From positions 248,001-312,000 of the forward strand of contig NZ_JAJUKH010000001.1 in NCBI RefSeq assembly GCF_021538675.1: a stretch of DNA of 64,000 bases. Direction: 5' to 3'. The stretch comes from Paenarthrobacter sp. AR 02 (GTDB lineage: Bacteria > Actinomycetota > Actinomycetes > Actinomycetales > Micrococcaceae). The notes under the pieces were generated by a model. The model was not told where the DNA came from. It searched no databases and worked only from the letters and a program-made list of their open reading frames with translations. A program made the position numbers and the translations under genes. How positions within the stretch are numbered: the stretch's first letter is position 1; each line of letters begins with the position of its first letter. Positions 51,318 through 60,624 of the stretch are shown piece after piece.

Positions 51318-52682
51318 TTAAGGCACCGTTTCGATTCCCGCCCCGGCCGCGTCCTTGAACCTGGCATCAATCAGCACCACGTTCCGGCCCGCCCGGTCCA
51401 ACAGGCTGGCCGCAATACTTGCGCGGTAACCCGTGGCGCAATGCACCCAGGTCCTCGCCACCGGAATCCCGGCCAGCTGTCCAAGCAGCTCGTAGACGGG
51501 GATGTTGAGGGCACCTTCGACATGTGACGCAGCGAATTCTTCGGGCCGCCGAACGTCCAATACGACGTCGTCCTCCAATCTCTCCCGGAGCATCAAATCC
51601 CAGTTACCGTGGGGGTAGGCGGCTTGCGGAGAGTCAGGCGCCGAAGCGCCCGGTTCAGGCCCGACGGCGGCATCCGGACTTTCGATGCCGATCCTCGCCA
51701 GATCACGGATCGCCTGTTCCACCTCGTCCCCCGGCCCCAGTAAAGTGAGCGGCTGGTTCCACGGGATCACCCAGCCGATGTAGCTGGTGAAGTTGTCCCC
51801 GCGACCGTATTCGAAGCTCACGCTGCCCTCAAGATGGTTGTCCGCGAAGGCCACCCGATGCCTGAGGTCTACTACCCACTCCCCTGCCTTGAGGCGCCGC
51901 CCCAGCTCGTCGGCGTCCACGGACTCCGGCACATCCAATGACGCAGGTCCTACCCCGGCAGCATTCAGTGGGCTCATGTGGGCGTAATAGGACGGGTAGG
52001 CCGTGATGTTTGCCAACAGCTCTGCGACGAAGTGGTCCTCATTGGCGTCCGTCAGCGCGTGGTTGGACGCTGCTTGCTCGGAGATGGTGGACGTTTCCTG
52101 GTGGCTGGCGGGCCCTATGGAACAAAACGATCCGAAGCCGTGTGTCGGGTACAACGCCGCGTCGGGGCTGGTTTGGGAGGCCAGGCGCCGGACCGATGCG
52201 TACTGCTCATGCGCCAACGCAGCGGTGTCGTGGGGCGAGACCAGGTCCGTCCGCCCCACTGAACCGTAGAGCAGGCTGCCGCCGGAAAACACGGCCTCCG
52301 TGCCGCCGTCGTGCGTTTCATCCCGCACCACGTACGAAAGGTGCGTGTGGGTGTGGCCCGGGGTCGCCACGACCCTTACCGACAAACGGCCAATGTGCAG
52401 GACCTGGCCGTCAGTGACCGGGACGCGGAAGAAAGAGACGTGGTCCTCGGCGTTTACCAGGTAGTCAGCGCCGTGTTTCAAAGCCAGTACCAAACCGCCG
52501 GTGACGTAGTCATTGTGGAGGTGGGTTTCGGCCACATGCGTGATCCGCACGCCCGCAGCTGTGGCGGCGGCTTCCACCCGGTCAATGTCCCGTTGGGGGT
52601 CGATCACCAACGCCACGGTGCCATCATGCACCAGGTAGCTCCGGTCCCCCAGCTGGGGTGTCTCGATGACCACGACGTCCAT
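51318..52682 (-). CDS. MBL-fold hydrolase fused to two rhodanese domains
   Basis: This is a 454-residue protein. The N-terminal metallo-beta-lactamase domain (about 1-230) has T-H-L-H-N-D-Y (H54, H56, D58) and TPGHTHTHLSY, as in persulfide dioxygenases and CstB-like proteins. The first rhodanese domain (about 255-335) lacks the active Cys; the second (about 350-454) keeps it at C415 in VHCATGYRAS. Such fusions oxidise persulfides to sulfite or thiosulfate, detoxifying sulfide. It is the gene downstream of fprA copy 2 on the same strand, separated by a long stem-loop. Confidence 0.88.
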   Translation of the reverse strand: MDVVVIETPQLGDRSYLVHDGTVALVIDPQRDIDRVEAAATAAGVRITHVAETHLHNDYVTGGLVLALKHGADYLVNAEDHVSFFRVPVTDGQVLHIGRLSVRVVATPGHTHTHLSYVVRDETHDGGTEAVFSGGSLLYGSVGRTDLVSPHDTAALAHEQYASVRRLASQTSPDAALYPTHGFGSFCSIGPASHQETSTISEQAASNHALTDANEDHFVAELLANITAYPSYYAHMSPLNAAGVGPASLDVPESVDADELGRRLKAGEWVVDLRHRVAFADNHLEGSVSFEYGRGDNFTSYIGWVIPWNQPLTLLGPGDEVEQAIRDLARIGIESPDAAVGPEPGASAPDSPQAAYPHGNWDLMLRERLEDDVVLDVRRPEEFAASHVEGALNIPVYELLGQLAGIPVARTWVHCATGYRASIAASLLDRAGRNVVLIDARFKDAAGAGIETVP

Positions 52683-52694
52683 ACCCCACCATAA

Positions 52695-52761
52695 AACAAC
52701 GCGGGGTCACTTAGGGCCCATCCGGAAGCCCCGGACCGGCCCTAAGTGACCCCGCGTTGTT
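52695..52761. repeat. Perfect 23-bp inverted repeat (REP-like or terminator)
   Basis: Arms at 52695-52717 and 52739-52761 are exact reverse complements over 23 bp, with a 21-nt loop that holds an inner TCCGG/CCGGA pair. It fills the gap between fprA copy 2 and the MBL-rhodanese gene. It is much longer than a normal terminator and could be a dispersed palindromic element that also terminates. Confidence 0.8.
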
Positions 52762-52763
52762 CT

Positions 52764-54230
52764 TTAGACGTCTACGGAGACGCCGTCGCGGGAGATGTTG
52801 ACCATGTCCTCGCGCGGCACAACCTTGATGCGCTCACGCTTGACCTCAACACCGTGCGAACCGCCGGCTTCGGTAGCCGCGGCGCCGAGGGCGAGCTCGT
52901 GCGCGTCGAGCGCAAGCCAGCCTTCCCAGCTGGTGAACTTCACGCCGCGGGCGTCGAGCAGTTCCACGACGGCGTCTGCCGCAGGAACCTCGGCGACGGG
53001 CAGGTTTTCGCGGTCCTCCAGCAAATAGGTGACGGTTTCCAGGGCATCGCCCTTGGTGTGGCCGATGAGGCCAACCGGACCGCGCTTGATCCAACCCGTA
53101 GCGTAAAGGCCCGGGACGTGCTGGCCGTCGGCGTCCAGGACACGACCGCCGTCATTCGTGATCACGCCCTTCTTGTGGTCGAACTCGACGTCCGGCAGTG
53201 CGGAACCGAAGTAGCCGATGGCACGGTAGACGGCCTGGACGGGGTAGTCGATGAACTCGCCGGTGCCGCGGGCGTTGCCCGTGCCGTCCAGCTCGGTGCG
53301 CTCGAACTTAATGCCGGCAACCTTGCCCGGAGTTTCGGTGGAGTCAACGATCTCAACCGGGCTGTGCAGGAAGTGCAGGTGCAGGCGACGGGACGCCGTG
53401 AGCTCGGAAAGGTCCTCGGGCTGCTCGGCGATCCAGTTGGTGAGCGTGCCAACCATGGTCTTGATCTGGTTGTTGCTCTGGATCTGGCGGTCGGATTCTT
53501 CGTCGAATTCGAAGTCCTCGGCGTAGAGGATGATGTCAACGTCCTTGGAGTGCGAGAGTTCGCGCAGTTCCAGAGGGGTGAACTTCACCTGCGCCGGACC
53601 GCGGCGGCCGAAGACATGCACGTCGGTGACCGGGGAGGCCTTCAGGCCGGCGTAAACGTTGTCCGGGATTTCGGTGACCAGCAGGTCATCGGCGTGCTTG
53701 GACAGGACACGGGCCACGTCCAGGGCCACGTTGCCGTTGCCGAGGACAGCAATTTCCTTGGCTTCCAGCGGCCATTCGCGGGGAACGTCCGGGTGTCCGT
53801 CGAACCAGGACACGAAGTCGGCGCCGCCGAAGGAGCCCTCGAGTTCGATGCCCGGAATGTTGAGGTCGGCGTCCTTGATGGCGCCGGTGGCGAAGATGAT
53901 GGCGTCGTAGTGCTTGCGGAGGTCCTCGATGGAGATGTCCGTGCCGTAGTCCACGTTGCCGAAGAAACGGATGTCGCCGCGGTCCAGCACCTTGTGCAGG
54001 GCGTTGACGATGCCCTTGATGCGGGGATGGTCCGGTGCGACGCCGTAGCGGATCAGGCCGTACGGTGCCGGGTAGCGGTCAAAGAGATCGATGCTGACGG
54101 TGAGTTCGCCGCTCTTGACAGCTTCGCTCTTGGTCAGGATGTCCGCTGCGTACACGCCGGCCGGGCCGGAACCGATAACGGCGACGCGGAGCGGACGGTC
54201 CGCAGAACCTACGGGGGTGCTAATTGACAC
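52764..54230 (-). CDS. fprA: Ferredoxin/NADP+ reductase, FprA type (copy 2)
   Basis: This 488-residue protein starts with GTG 54230 after AAGGAAC. The same hallmarks as copy 1 are present (VAVIGSGPAGVYAADILTK, APYGLIRYGVAPDHPRIK, EIAVLGNGNVALDVARVL), with long stretches identical to it. It lies 20 nt downstream of siroheme synthase on the same strand. This suggests it feeds electrons through ferredoxin to a siroheme enzyme such as sulfite or nitrite reductase, which is inference because neither reductase is in the window. Functional divergence from copy 1 is likely. Confidence 0.92.
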   Translation of the reverse strand: MSISTPVGSADRPLRVAVIGSGPAGVYAADILTKSEAVKSGELTVSIDLFDRYPAPYGLIRYGVAPDHPRIKGIVNALHKVLDRGDIRFFGNVDYGTDISIEDLRKHYDAIIFATGAIKDADLNIPGIELEGSFGGADFVSWFDGHPDVPREWPLEAKEIAVLGNGNVALDVARVLSKHADDLLVTEIPDNVYAGLKASPVTDVHVFGRRGPAQVKFTPLELRELSHSKDVDIILYAEDFEFDEESDRQIQSNNQIKTMVGTLTNWIAEQPEDLSELTASRRLHLHFLHSPVEIVDSTETPGKVAGIKFERTELDGTGNARGTGEFIDYPVQAVYRAIGYFGSALPDVEFDHKKGVITNDGGRVLDADGQHVPGLYATGWIKRGPVGLIGHTKGDALETVTYLLEDRENLPVAEVPAADAVVELLDARGVKFTSWEGWLALDAHELALGAAATEAGGSHGVEVKRERIKVVPREDMVNISRDGVSVDV

Positions 54231-54250
54231 GGCTGTGTTCCTTCTTCTTC

Positions 54251-55528
54251 TCAGTTACTGCGGACGCGGGGACGGTTGGGGGTGATGGTGCTGTAGTCAG
54301 CGGTCTTGAAAAGCTGCGGCGCAAAGGGGCTGACACGGACAACATCGCCGATCACGATGACTGCCGGGTTGGCCACGCCAACGGCTTCCGCCTGGTCCGC
54401 GATGGTACCCAAGGTGCCGATGGTGACGCGCTGATCCGGCAAATACCCGTTCTCTACGATACCTACTGGCGTGTCCAAAGGCAGACCCGAGCCTGCCAGG
54501 GCAGCCGCGGAATCGCGCAATTGTGCTACTCCCATGAGCAACACCACAGTGTGGTCAGGGCGTGCGGGGACTTCGGACAGCTCTTCGTGGCCGGTCACCA
54601 CGCTGAAGCCTTTGGCCAGTCCGCGGTGCGTGACAGGAATGCCCGCTGCGGCCGGGACCGAGATGGCCGACGTCACGCCGGACACCACTTCAACCTCGAC
54701 GCCGTTCTGCCGGCAGAATTCTGCTTCCTCGCCACCTCGGCCCAGCACGTAGGGGTCACCGCCTTTAAGACGGACCACTCGGTTGCCCTTGAGGGCTTCC
54801 TCAACGAGGATGCGGTTGATCTCAAGCTGCGGGACGGGATGGTGGCCGGGTGTCTTGCCGACCTCAATCACACGGACATCCGGCGCCAGTTCGTTCAGCA
54901 GCTCGCGTGGGCCAAGACGGTCGGCAACCACGACGTCGGCCTGGCCCAGGAGGCGCCGACCACGGACTGTGATGAGGCCGGAGTCGCCGGGACCGCCGCC
55001 CACCAGGGCGACGGAGCCAACCGGAGCCGTGCCGGAGGCGTCCGGTTTGCGGTGACGGCGCAGCGGAAGGTCACCTGTTTCCAGGGCGGTGGCAACGGCA
55101 TTTCGAAGAGCCATGGCGCGGCGCGGGTCTCCCCCGGCGTTGATGGCGATCTTGACGTCGTCCACCACGGCTACGGCGGGGGTCCACGCTGCTGAGGCTT
55201 CGTGGTCGGAGGCGTTGACGCACCAGATGCGCTGCGCTTCGGCGTCGGACGCTACTTGGGTGTCCACAGCGGAAGTGCCAGTGGCCGTCTGGACGAACCA
55301 GACGCCGTCGAGGTCTGACGTTACGTACTCGCGCTGCTCCAAGGTGAGCAGCCCTGAAGCGGCCAGGCCGTGAAGGTTTTCGGTGGCAACGGGGGCGACG
55401 ACGGTGACTTTTGCACCGGCGTCGAGCAGTCCCTTGGCGCGGCGCTCAGCCACGGGTCCGCCGCCCACCACCAGCACCGGGCGCCCGAGCAGCCGCAGCG
55501 CGGTGGGGTAAATGTCCTGTATTGCCAT
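54251..55528 (-). CDS. cysG: Siroheme synthase (precorrin-2 dehydrogenase/SUMT fusion)
   Basis: This is a 425-residue fusion. The N-terminal NAD-binding domain LLGRPVLVVGGGPVAERRAKGLLDAG (13-38) is that of precorrin-2 dehydrogenase/ferrochelatase. The C-terminal part from about 165 is uroporphyrinogen-III methyltransferase (SVALVGGGPGDSGLITVRG, then GDPYVLGRGGEEAEF and VVSGVTSAISVPAAAGIPVTHRG). It makes siroheme from uroporphyrinogen III for sulfite or nitrite reduction. The ATG at 55528 is chosen because upstream codons are not family-like. It is the first gene of the siroheme-fprA operon. Confidence 0.9.
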   Translation of the reverse strand: MAIQDIYPTALRLLGRPVLVVGGGPVAERRAKGLLDAGAKVTVVAPVATENLHGLAASGLLTLEQREYVTSDLDGVWFVQTATGTSAVDTQVASDAEAQRIWCVNASDHEASAAWTPAVAVVDDVKIAINAGGDPRRAMALRNAVATALETGDLPLRRHRKPDASGTAPVGSVALVGGGPGDSGLITVRGRRLLGQADVVVADRLGPRELLNELAPDVRVIEVGKTPGHHPVPQLEINRILVEEALKGNRVVRLKGGDPYVLGRGGEEAEFCRQNGVEVEVVSGVTSAISVPAAAGIPVTHRGLAKGFSVVTGHEELSEVPARPDHTVVLLMGVAQLRDSAAALAGSGLPLDTPVGIVENGYLPDQRVTIGTLGTIADQAEAVGVANPAVIVIGDVVRVSPFAPQLFKTADYSTITPNRPRVRSN

Positions 55529-55618
55529 GAAAAAACTGTAGGGCGGGCTCGTAATATGCTTCAAAGGCTCGGAAACACCCGGTAACGCTGGGTAATCCGG
55601 CGTCACATATCTACCGCT

Positions 55619-56437
55619 CTAGTTCGGAAAAACCCTGTCTTTCAGGGTCAGGTAATAGGCCCGTTGCTCCTTGCCGAGGTGCTCGATCGCGTAACGAAGC
55701 GTAGTCCGCGGCATGGTGGCTGCGTGCTCGTCTAGGAAAGCCAGAAGACGTTCGCGGCTGCTCCGACCCGCGTCACGGATCCATCCGCCCACGGCTTTCT
55801 GGATCAGGTCCTCCGGGTCGTGCAGCAGGACCTCGGCGATGGCGAACGTGTCATCCAGCTGGCCCTCGCGGATGAACGCAGACGTCGCTACGATTGCCGT
55901 CCTGCGCTCCCACATGCTCTCCGAGCGAGCCATTTGGTAGAGCGGGTCACGAGGCTTGTCCATCAGCCAGCCACCCACCACGCGTCCTGCCCCAAGGTCC
56001 ACCAGGTCCCAGTTATTGATCCGGTCATGCTTCCGTAAGTAGAGCTCGTAGAGGCGTTGGCGCTGCTCTTCGGTGGTCTTCTTTTTCTGCGTTTGCAGGG
56101 CCATAATTTTAACGGCGCCGGCGCGGGCCTCGTGGATATCCTGCTCCAGAAGCTGCTCGATGTCCTCCATTGACATGGCTGCGAACTCCTTCGCCAGGGT
56201 GAAAACCTCACCCATGCGCACGCCCATGAAGAAATCGCCCTCGGCATAGTCGCCCTTGCCGGTCTTGAAATACCGCTGGTATTTAGCTTGCTCCACGTCC
56301 GACTGACGGATTTTCAGGCGTTCCAAGAACGCGACGGCGGTGGGCTGCGTTCCCGGCGCGGGCGCGGCAGGCTTGCGGGCCTTTCCGTCTTTGGGCGCCT
56401 TTCCGTCTCTAGGGGCCTTTCCGTCCTTGGGGGTCAT
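55619..56437 (-). CDS. AlkD-like DNA alkylation repair protein
   Basis: This 272-residue protein is made of HEAT-like helical repeats. It contains SVERK-free AlkD family features: KTGKGDYAEGDFFMGVRMGEVFTLAKEF, INNWDLVDLGAGRVVGGWL and the WERRTAIVAT helix, with the catalytic-Asp position in NNWDLVD. Members excise positively charged alkylated bases without base flipping. Residues 1-22 are a lysine-rich repeat (PKDGKAPRDGKAPKDGKARK) that probably binds DNA loosely. It follows the glutaminase gene by 15 nt on the same strand. Confidence 0.85.
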   Translation of the reverse strand: MTPKDGKAPRDGKAPKDGKARKPAAPAPGTQPTAVAFLERLKIRQSDVEQAKYQRYFKTGKGDYAEGDFFMGVRMGEVFTLAKEFAAMSMEDIEQLLEQDIHEARAGAVKIMALQTQKKKTTEEQRQRLYELYLRKHDRINNWDLVDLGAGRVVGGWLMDKPRDPLYQMARSESMWERRTAIVATSAFIREGQLDDTFAIAEVLLHDPEDLIQKAVGGWIRDAGRSSRERLLAFLDEHAATMPRTTLRYAIEHLGKEQRAYYLTLKDRVFPN

Positions 56438-56452
56438 GCCTCCATCATGCGC

Positions 56453-57364
56453 CTAAAACACGGACCAGCCAGTGCGGGTGGTGAATTCGTCCAGTGCCGC
56501 TACTCCCGCGACCGAATTCCCGGACCTTCCCAAGCCGGGACTCCACACGCTGATGGAGCACTTGTTGGGAACCACGGCAACGATTCCGCCGCCCACCCCG
56601 CTCTTGCCTGGCAGTCCGACCCGGTAGGCGAACTCACCCGCGGCGTCGTAGGTTCCGCAGGTCAGCATGACGGCATTGATGCGCTTGGTCTGGGCTGGAG
56701 ACAGCAGCAGGTTTCCGTCCGAGCCCAGGCCATTCGAGGCAAGGAAACGGGTGGCGAGCGCCAAATCCTCGCAGGTCATGGCAAGCGCGCATTGCTTTGC
56801 GTACGAGTCCAGGACATCCTCGACTGGATTCTCCAGGTTTCCGCAGCTCGCAAGGAAGTGGGCCAAGGAAGCGTTGCGGTGGCTATTGGCCAGTTCCGAG
56901 CCGGCAACACGCTCATCGGTGTCGATACTTTCCTTGGTGGTTTCCTGCCGCATCAGGTCCCGCACGGCGTGCGCTGCATTGCCGGTCAGGCTCAGGAGCC
57001 GGTCCGTCACCACTATTGCACCGGCGTTGATGAAGGGGTTGCGGGGAATGCCTTCCTCGCTCTCCAGCTGAACCAAGGAGTTGAACGGATTGCCCGACGG
57101 TTCGCGGAAGACCCTCTTCCAGATGTGGTCACCGTCGGAAGCCAGCACAAGGGCGAGGGCGAACACTTTGGAGATGCTTTGAATGGAGAACTCCACGTGC
57201 GCATCACCCGCCGAGAAGACTTCACCGTCGCGGGTAACTACCGAGATCCCGAATTGATACGGGTCAACAGCACCGAGTTGGGGGATGTAGTCAGCCACAT
57301 TTCCTTGGCCGATATGCGGTTGAACTGCTCCGACGATGTCGTCGAGGAGGTTCTGAATGTCCAT
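56453..57364 (-). CDS. glsA: Glutaminase (GlsA type)
   Basis: This 303-residue serine-dependent glutaminase starts at ATG 57364 after AAAGG. The beta-lactamase-like S-x-x-K motif is S63-I-S-K66 in FSIQSISKVFALAL. Further conserved parts are GNPFNSLVQLE, RNPFINAGAIV, NSHRNASLAHFLAS and CGTYDAAGEFAYRVGLPGKSGVGGGI. It converts glutamine to glutamate and ammonia in the cytoplasm. The short alkylation-repair gene follows it by 15 nt. The length is normal for a single-domain GlsA. Confidence 0.92.
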   Translation of the reverse strand: MDIQNLLDDIVGAVQPHIGQGNVADYIPQLGAVDPYQFGISVVTRDGEVFSAGDAHVEFSIQSISKVFALALVLASDGDHIWKRVFREPSGNPFNSLVQLESEEGIPRNPFINAGAIVVTDRLLSLTGNAAHAVRDLMRQETTKESIDTDERVAGSELANSHRNASLAHFLASCGNLENPVEDVLDSYAKQCALAMTCEDLALATRFLASNGLGSDGNLLLSPAQTKRINAVMLTCGTYDAAGEFAYRVGLPGKSGVGGGIVAVVPNKCSISVWSPGLGRSGNSVAGVAALDEFTTRTGWSVF

Positions 57365-57499
57365 GGGCAACCTTTGCTCTCTGCCTTGCCCCTTCGCCGT
57401 TGAAGGGGCAAGCACGTGCTGCTGCGCTGTTGGCGCAATTGGGCACAGCTAGCAAGAGTACCGGCCTTTCACTTTTCTGGCCCTCCACCCGCGGCCACG

Positions 57500-58543
57500 T
57501 TACACCGGCTTGTTGGCACTCCATCCGAACGCGGGGGCGATGTACCTGGCCACGTTGCCCAGCAGCTTGGCGTTGTAGTTGACGCCAAGCTGGTTGGGAA
57601 CTGTGAGCAGGACCGTGTCGGCTGCTTGCACGGCTGCGTCCTTCGCCAGTTCGTCTGCCAATTGATCGGGCTCGCCGATGTAGCTCTTTCCGAAACGGGA
57701 CAACGCGCCGTCGAGAATTCCTACTTGGTCCTGGCTGTCCGCTTGGGCGCGGAGGCCGAAATAGTGGTTGTCTTGGCTGTCGACGATCGGAATCACGCTT
57801 CGGCTAACGGAGATCCGTGGCTCAAAGTCGTGCCCGGCGGCCGCCCAGGCTTCGCGGAAAAGGCTGATCTGCTCGGCCTGCAGTTCATCGAAGGGAACAC
57901 CTGTGTCCTCGGTAAGGAGGGTGGAACTCATGAGGTTCATCCCCTGCTCAGCCGCCCAGACAGCGGTCTTCCGGGTTCCTGCACCCCACCAGATCCGCTG
58001 CGGAAGGCCGGGTGACTGGGGCTGGATGGGAAGCAGACCTGTGGCCCCGCCAGCGTACTGTGGGTCCGCTTCGGCCACGCCGTGCCCGGTGATTGCTTTC
58101 CGGAACAGGGCAGTGTGGCGGCGGGCCATGTCACCACCGTCCTCGCCGTCTCCGGGAACGTAGCCGAAGTTCGCTGCACCGTTCCGCGCGGGTTCGGGTG
58201 AACCACGGCTCACGCCGAGTTGCAGCCTGCCGTCACTGATGAGGTCTGTGGCTGCTGCCTCCTCAGCCATGTAGAGCGGGTTTTCGTAGCGCATATCGAT
58301 GACGCCGGTGCCCATCTCGATCCGGCTGGTCCGCGCCGCAATAGCGCTCAGCAGTGGAAAGGGCGATGCTTGCTGCCTCGCGAAGTGGTGCACCCGGAAA
58401 AAGGCTCCGTCGATGCCCAGTTCCTCAGCGGCCACAGCGAGTTCAATGCCCTGTTTCAGGGCTTCCCCAGCCGTTGGCACGAGGGAACCCGGGACGCGGG
58501 CCCAGTGTCCGAAGGAGAGGAAACCGATCCGTTTGTTGTGCAT
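57500..58543 (-). CDS. LLM-class flavin-dependent oxidoreductase
   Basis: This 347-residue luciferase-like monooxygenase opens KRIGFLSFGHWARVPGS and has EELGIDGAFFRVHHFARQQASPFPLLSAIAARTSRIEMGTGVIDMRYENPLYMAEEAAATDLISDGRLQLGVSRGSPEP, the conserved FMN-binding barrel. It may use FMN or F420; the motif pattern alone cannot tell. The substrate is unknown. It is transcribed toward glutaminase, 135 nt away, and divergent from the hydrolase-lipoprotein pair. Confidence 0.85.
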   Translation of the reverse strand: MHNKRIGFLSFGHWARVPGSLVPTAGEALKQGIELAVAAEELGIDGAFFRVHHFARQQASPFPLLSAIAARTSRIEMGTGVIDMRYENPLYMAEEAAATDLISDGRLQLGVSRGSPEPARNGAANFGYVPGDGEDGGDMARRHTALFRKAITGHGVAEADPQYAGGATGLLPIQPQSPGLPQRIWWGAGTRKTAVWAAEQGMNLMSSTLLTEDTGVPFDELQAEQISLFREAWAAAGHDFEPRISVSRSVIPIVDSQDNHYFGLRAQADSQDQVGILDGALSRFGKSYIGEPDQLADELAKDAAVQAADTVLLTVPNQLGVNYNAKLLGNVARYIAPAFGWSANKPV

Positions 58544-58701
58544 GTTCGGGACAACTCTTCACGGTCCGGGGAAATTCCACTGGCACGGTGTACGCGCCCT
58601 CATGGTCCCGAGTCCGTCACTTCGCGTTACCTGTGCAAATAGATCCGCGGGATTAGGTAGAGTAGGCGTCGGGGACGCTTTATCTATTCGATGGAGTTTT
58701 T

Positions 58702-60624
58702 ATGGAATTCGATGCTCATGCTGCTGATCGCCTGATCGCCGCATGTCGGGACGCAGCGCGTGCGTTGCAGGATCAACGTGGCGGACGGGAATCGGCCTCG
58801 ACTGCTGCTCTCACGGAATTTCGGGGCGTGTTCGCAGACTGCTTCCGGGAAAACGTTGCCTCTGAAAGGGCGGCCCGGTCCGAGCTGGTCCATATGTTGG
58901 AAGATGTTGCCCGTCAGGTCCAGGACGCGAAGAACGCGGCCGAGGTTGAGCAGCGTCGCTTGGATGACGTGACCGAGTGGGCGCTCGCCTCCGGCTGGGC
59001 TCGTGCTGGCGGCGGTTTTGGGGTGGATGTAGGGCCCCGCCCGTCGACGGCGGAAACTGACCGCCCGGTGGTGAGCGTGGAGACGGCCCGGCAAGGGTTG
59101 CGTATCTGGGCGAGCGGAAGCACTGCTGGGGCGAGTTCCGCTGATCCGGAAACCTTGGACTCGGCAGTGTCGACCTTCAGGATCCACGACGACTCAGACC
59201 GAGCTTCCGCTGACAAAGTCAGTGCAGCTGTGTCCGATTTCGAGGAGAAGTGCTCGTGGGTGCACTCTGACCTCCACGCTGTCCGTGGCGGGCTACGACG
59301 GTTCCTCGAAGACAACCATCAGGACGCGAGCCGGCTTTCCGACATCGCGTCGACGTTCCGCGCTGCCGGTGGCGGCGGGGACGTTGGCCAGGTGACGGTA
59401 TCGAACGGCCTTCTTGTGCTTGCCACGGCACCGATGTCGTTGTCGGGCGCGGCGCTGCTGAGCTACTTGTCCAGTGCCACCGAGGCGGACGTGAAGGCGT
59501 TGGCCACAATGCCTGGATGGAAGCAGGCCCTGCAAGGCATCGAGCCATCGAAAATCGGGACTTGGTGGGCCGGAATGAACCCTCGGGCCGGCACCGTCAT
59601 GGGCGTGCCCGGGTTTTCGCGGGTGCAGGAGTTGCTGTTGGCTGCTGCTCCGTCCGTGTTCGGCGCTTTGGACGGGATGCCCGCACTGGCCAGGGTCCGC
59701 GCGAACCAGTTGAACGCGCCAAGCGTGCTTCGCGCGGCAGAGAAAGACCTGGAAACAGCCCGGAAGTTGTCCGAGGTCGGGCAAAGCCACCACGACCCGA
59801 ACCGAACAAAGATGCTGCAAAATGAGGTGGCATATCTTAAGCAGGTGGTAGCCGGGGAGGTACAGCTTTACCTCTATGACCGGGACCGGTCCAGGATTGT
59901 GGAAATGATCGGCACTCCGGGTTCCGACACACGGCACGTGATCACCTACGTCCCAGGAACCTTCACCGGGATGGACATCTTCTACGAAGGCGGGGTACAG
60001 CAGGTCTCGACATATCTCACTAGCAAAGTGCCGGGGACGGTGGCGTTCGTGTATAAGGATGGGCGGTTCCCCGGAGAGGAGGACACCGCCGGCGGTCCCA
60101 ACATGGCGAGAATCGGTGAGGCGAACGATGAAAAACTCGCACGCACGTCCGGCCAGCAACTGGCATCGTTCGAGGCCGGGATGCGCACTGATCCCTACCT
60201 GAACGGTGCCGAACAAACCGGCATCGGGCACAGCTGGGGCCTGGCAAACCTCACCAGCTCCGAAGTCGCCGGGGCCCGATACGACAAGGTGGTCTCCCTC
60301 GCCGGGGCCGGCATGCTCCCGGACTGGAAACCACAGCCGACCACGGAATATTCGAACCTGTACTACTATGATCTGCTCGTCCAAGGTCAGGTAGTTCCCA
60401 ACCTCATCACGAATAAAGGGCTGGTGTGGGATGGAAACAACCCGATCTATCGCGATGAGTTCGAACAGCACTACTACCGCGGCCCCGACGACGACAAAAT
60501 CAACGGTGCGATCAACACCCTCGAAGAAGGGAACATCCTCATGGAAAATCACAACCTCATCGCCACCAACAGCGAGGACAACAAGCAAGTACTCAAAGAC
60601 ATGCGCGGAATTGTGGCTCGATGA
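58702..60624 (+). CDS. Putative ESX-type secreted alpha/beta-hydrolase (WXG/LXG-like N terminus)
   Basis: This is a 640-residue protein with GGAG just before the ATG. Residues 1-95 and 150-225 are long charged helices with heptads (LTEFRGVFADCFRENVASERAARSELVHMLEDVARQVQDAKNAAEVEQ), like ESX/LXG secretion domains. A Trp/Gly-rich middle part (ALASGWARAGGGFG) and an Ala-rich stretch near 240-260 follow. The C-terminal third is an alpha/beta-hydrolase: strand-rich VITYVPGTFTGMDIFYEGG, nucleophile S511 in GIGHSWGLAN, and a probable catalytic His at about 617 (LMENHNLIAT). No signal peptide is visible. It resembles DUF1023-type hydrolases. The start codon of a lipoprotein gene overlaps its stop. 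A toxin or cell-envelope lipase role is inference. Confidence 0.7.
   Translation: MEFDAHAADRLIAACRDAARALQDQRGGRESASTAALTEFRGVFADCFRENVASERAARSELVHMLEDVARQVQDAKNAAEVEQRRLDDVTEWALASGWARAGGGFGVDVGPRPSTAETDRPVVSVETARQGLRIWASGSTAGASSADPETLDSAVSTFRIHDDSDRASADKVSAAVSDFEEKCSWVHSDLHAVRGGLRRFLEDNHQDASRLSDIASTFRAAGGGGDVGQVTVSNGLLVLATAPMSLSGAALLSYLSSATEADVKALATMPGWKQALQGIEPSKIGTWWAGMNPRAGTVMGVPGFSRVQELLLAAAPSVFGALDGMPALARVRANQLNAPSVLRAAEKDLETARKLSEVGQSHHDPNRTKMLQNEVAYLKQVVAGEVQLYLYDRDRSRIVEMIGTPGSDTRHVITYVPGTFTGMDIFYEGGVQQVSTYLTSKVPGTVAFVYKDGRFPGEEDTAGGPNMARIGEANDEKLARTSGQQLASFEAGMRTDPYLNGAEQTGIGHSWGLANLTSSEVAGARYDKVVSLAGAGMLPDWKPQPTTEYSNLYYYDLLVQGQVVPNLITNKGLVWDGNNPIYRDEFEQHYYRGPDDDKINGAINTLEEGNILMENHNLIATNSEDNKQVLKDMRGIVAR

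Noticed and set aside
52695..52761. Terminal inverted repeats of an insertion sequence
   Set aside because: The arms are only 21 nt apart and enclose no coding sequence; no target-site duplication was seen.
52746..54227. 493-codon open frame on the plus strand opposite fprA copy 2
   Set aside because: It mirrors the codon pattern of the real minus-strand gene, has no domain, and its length comes from high GC in the antisense frame.
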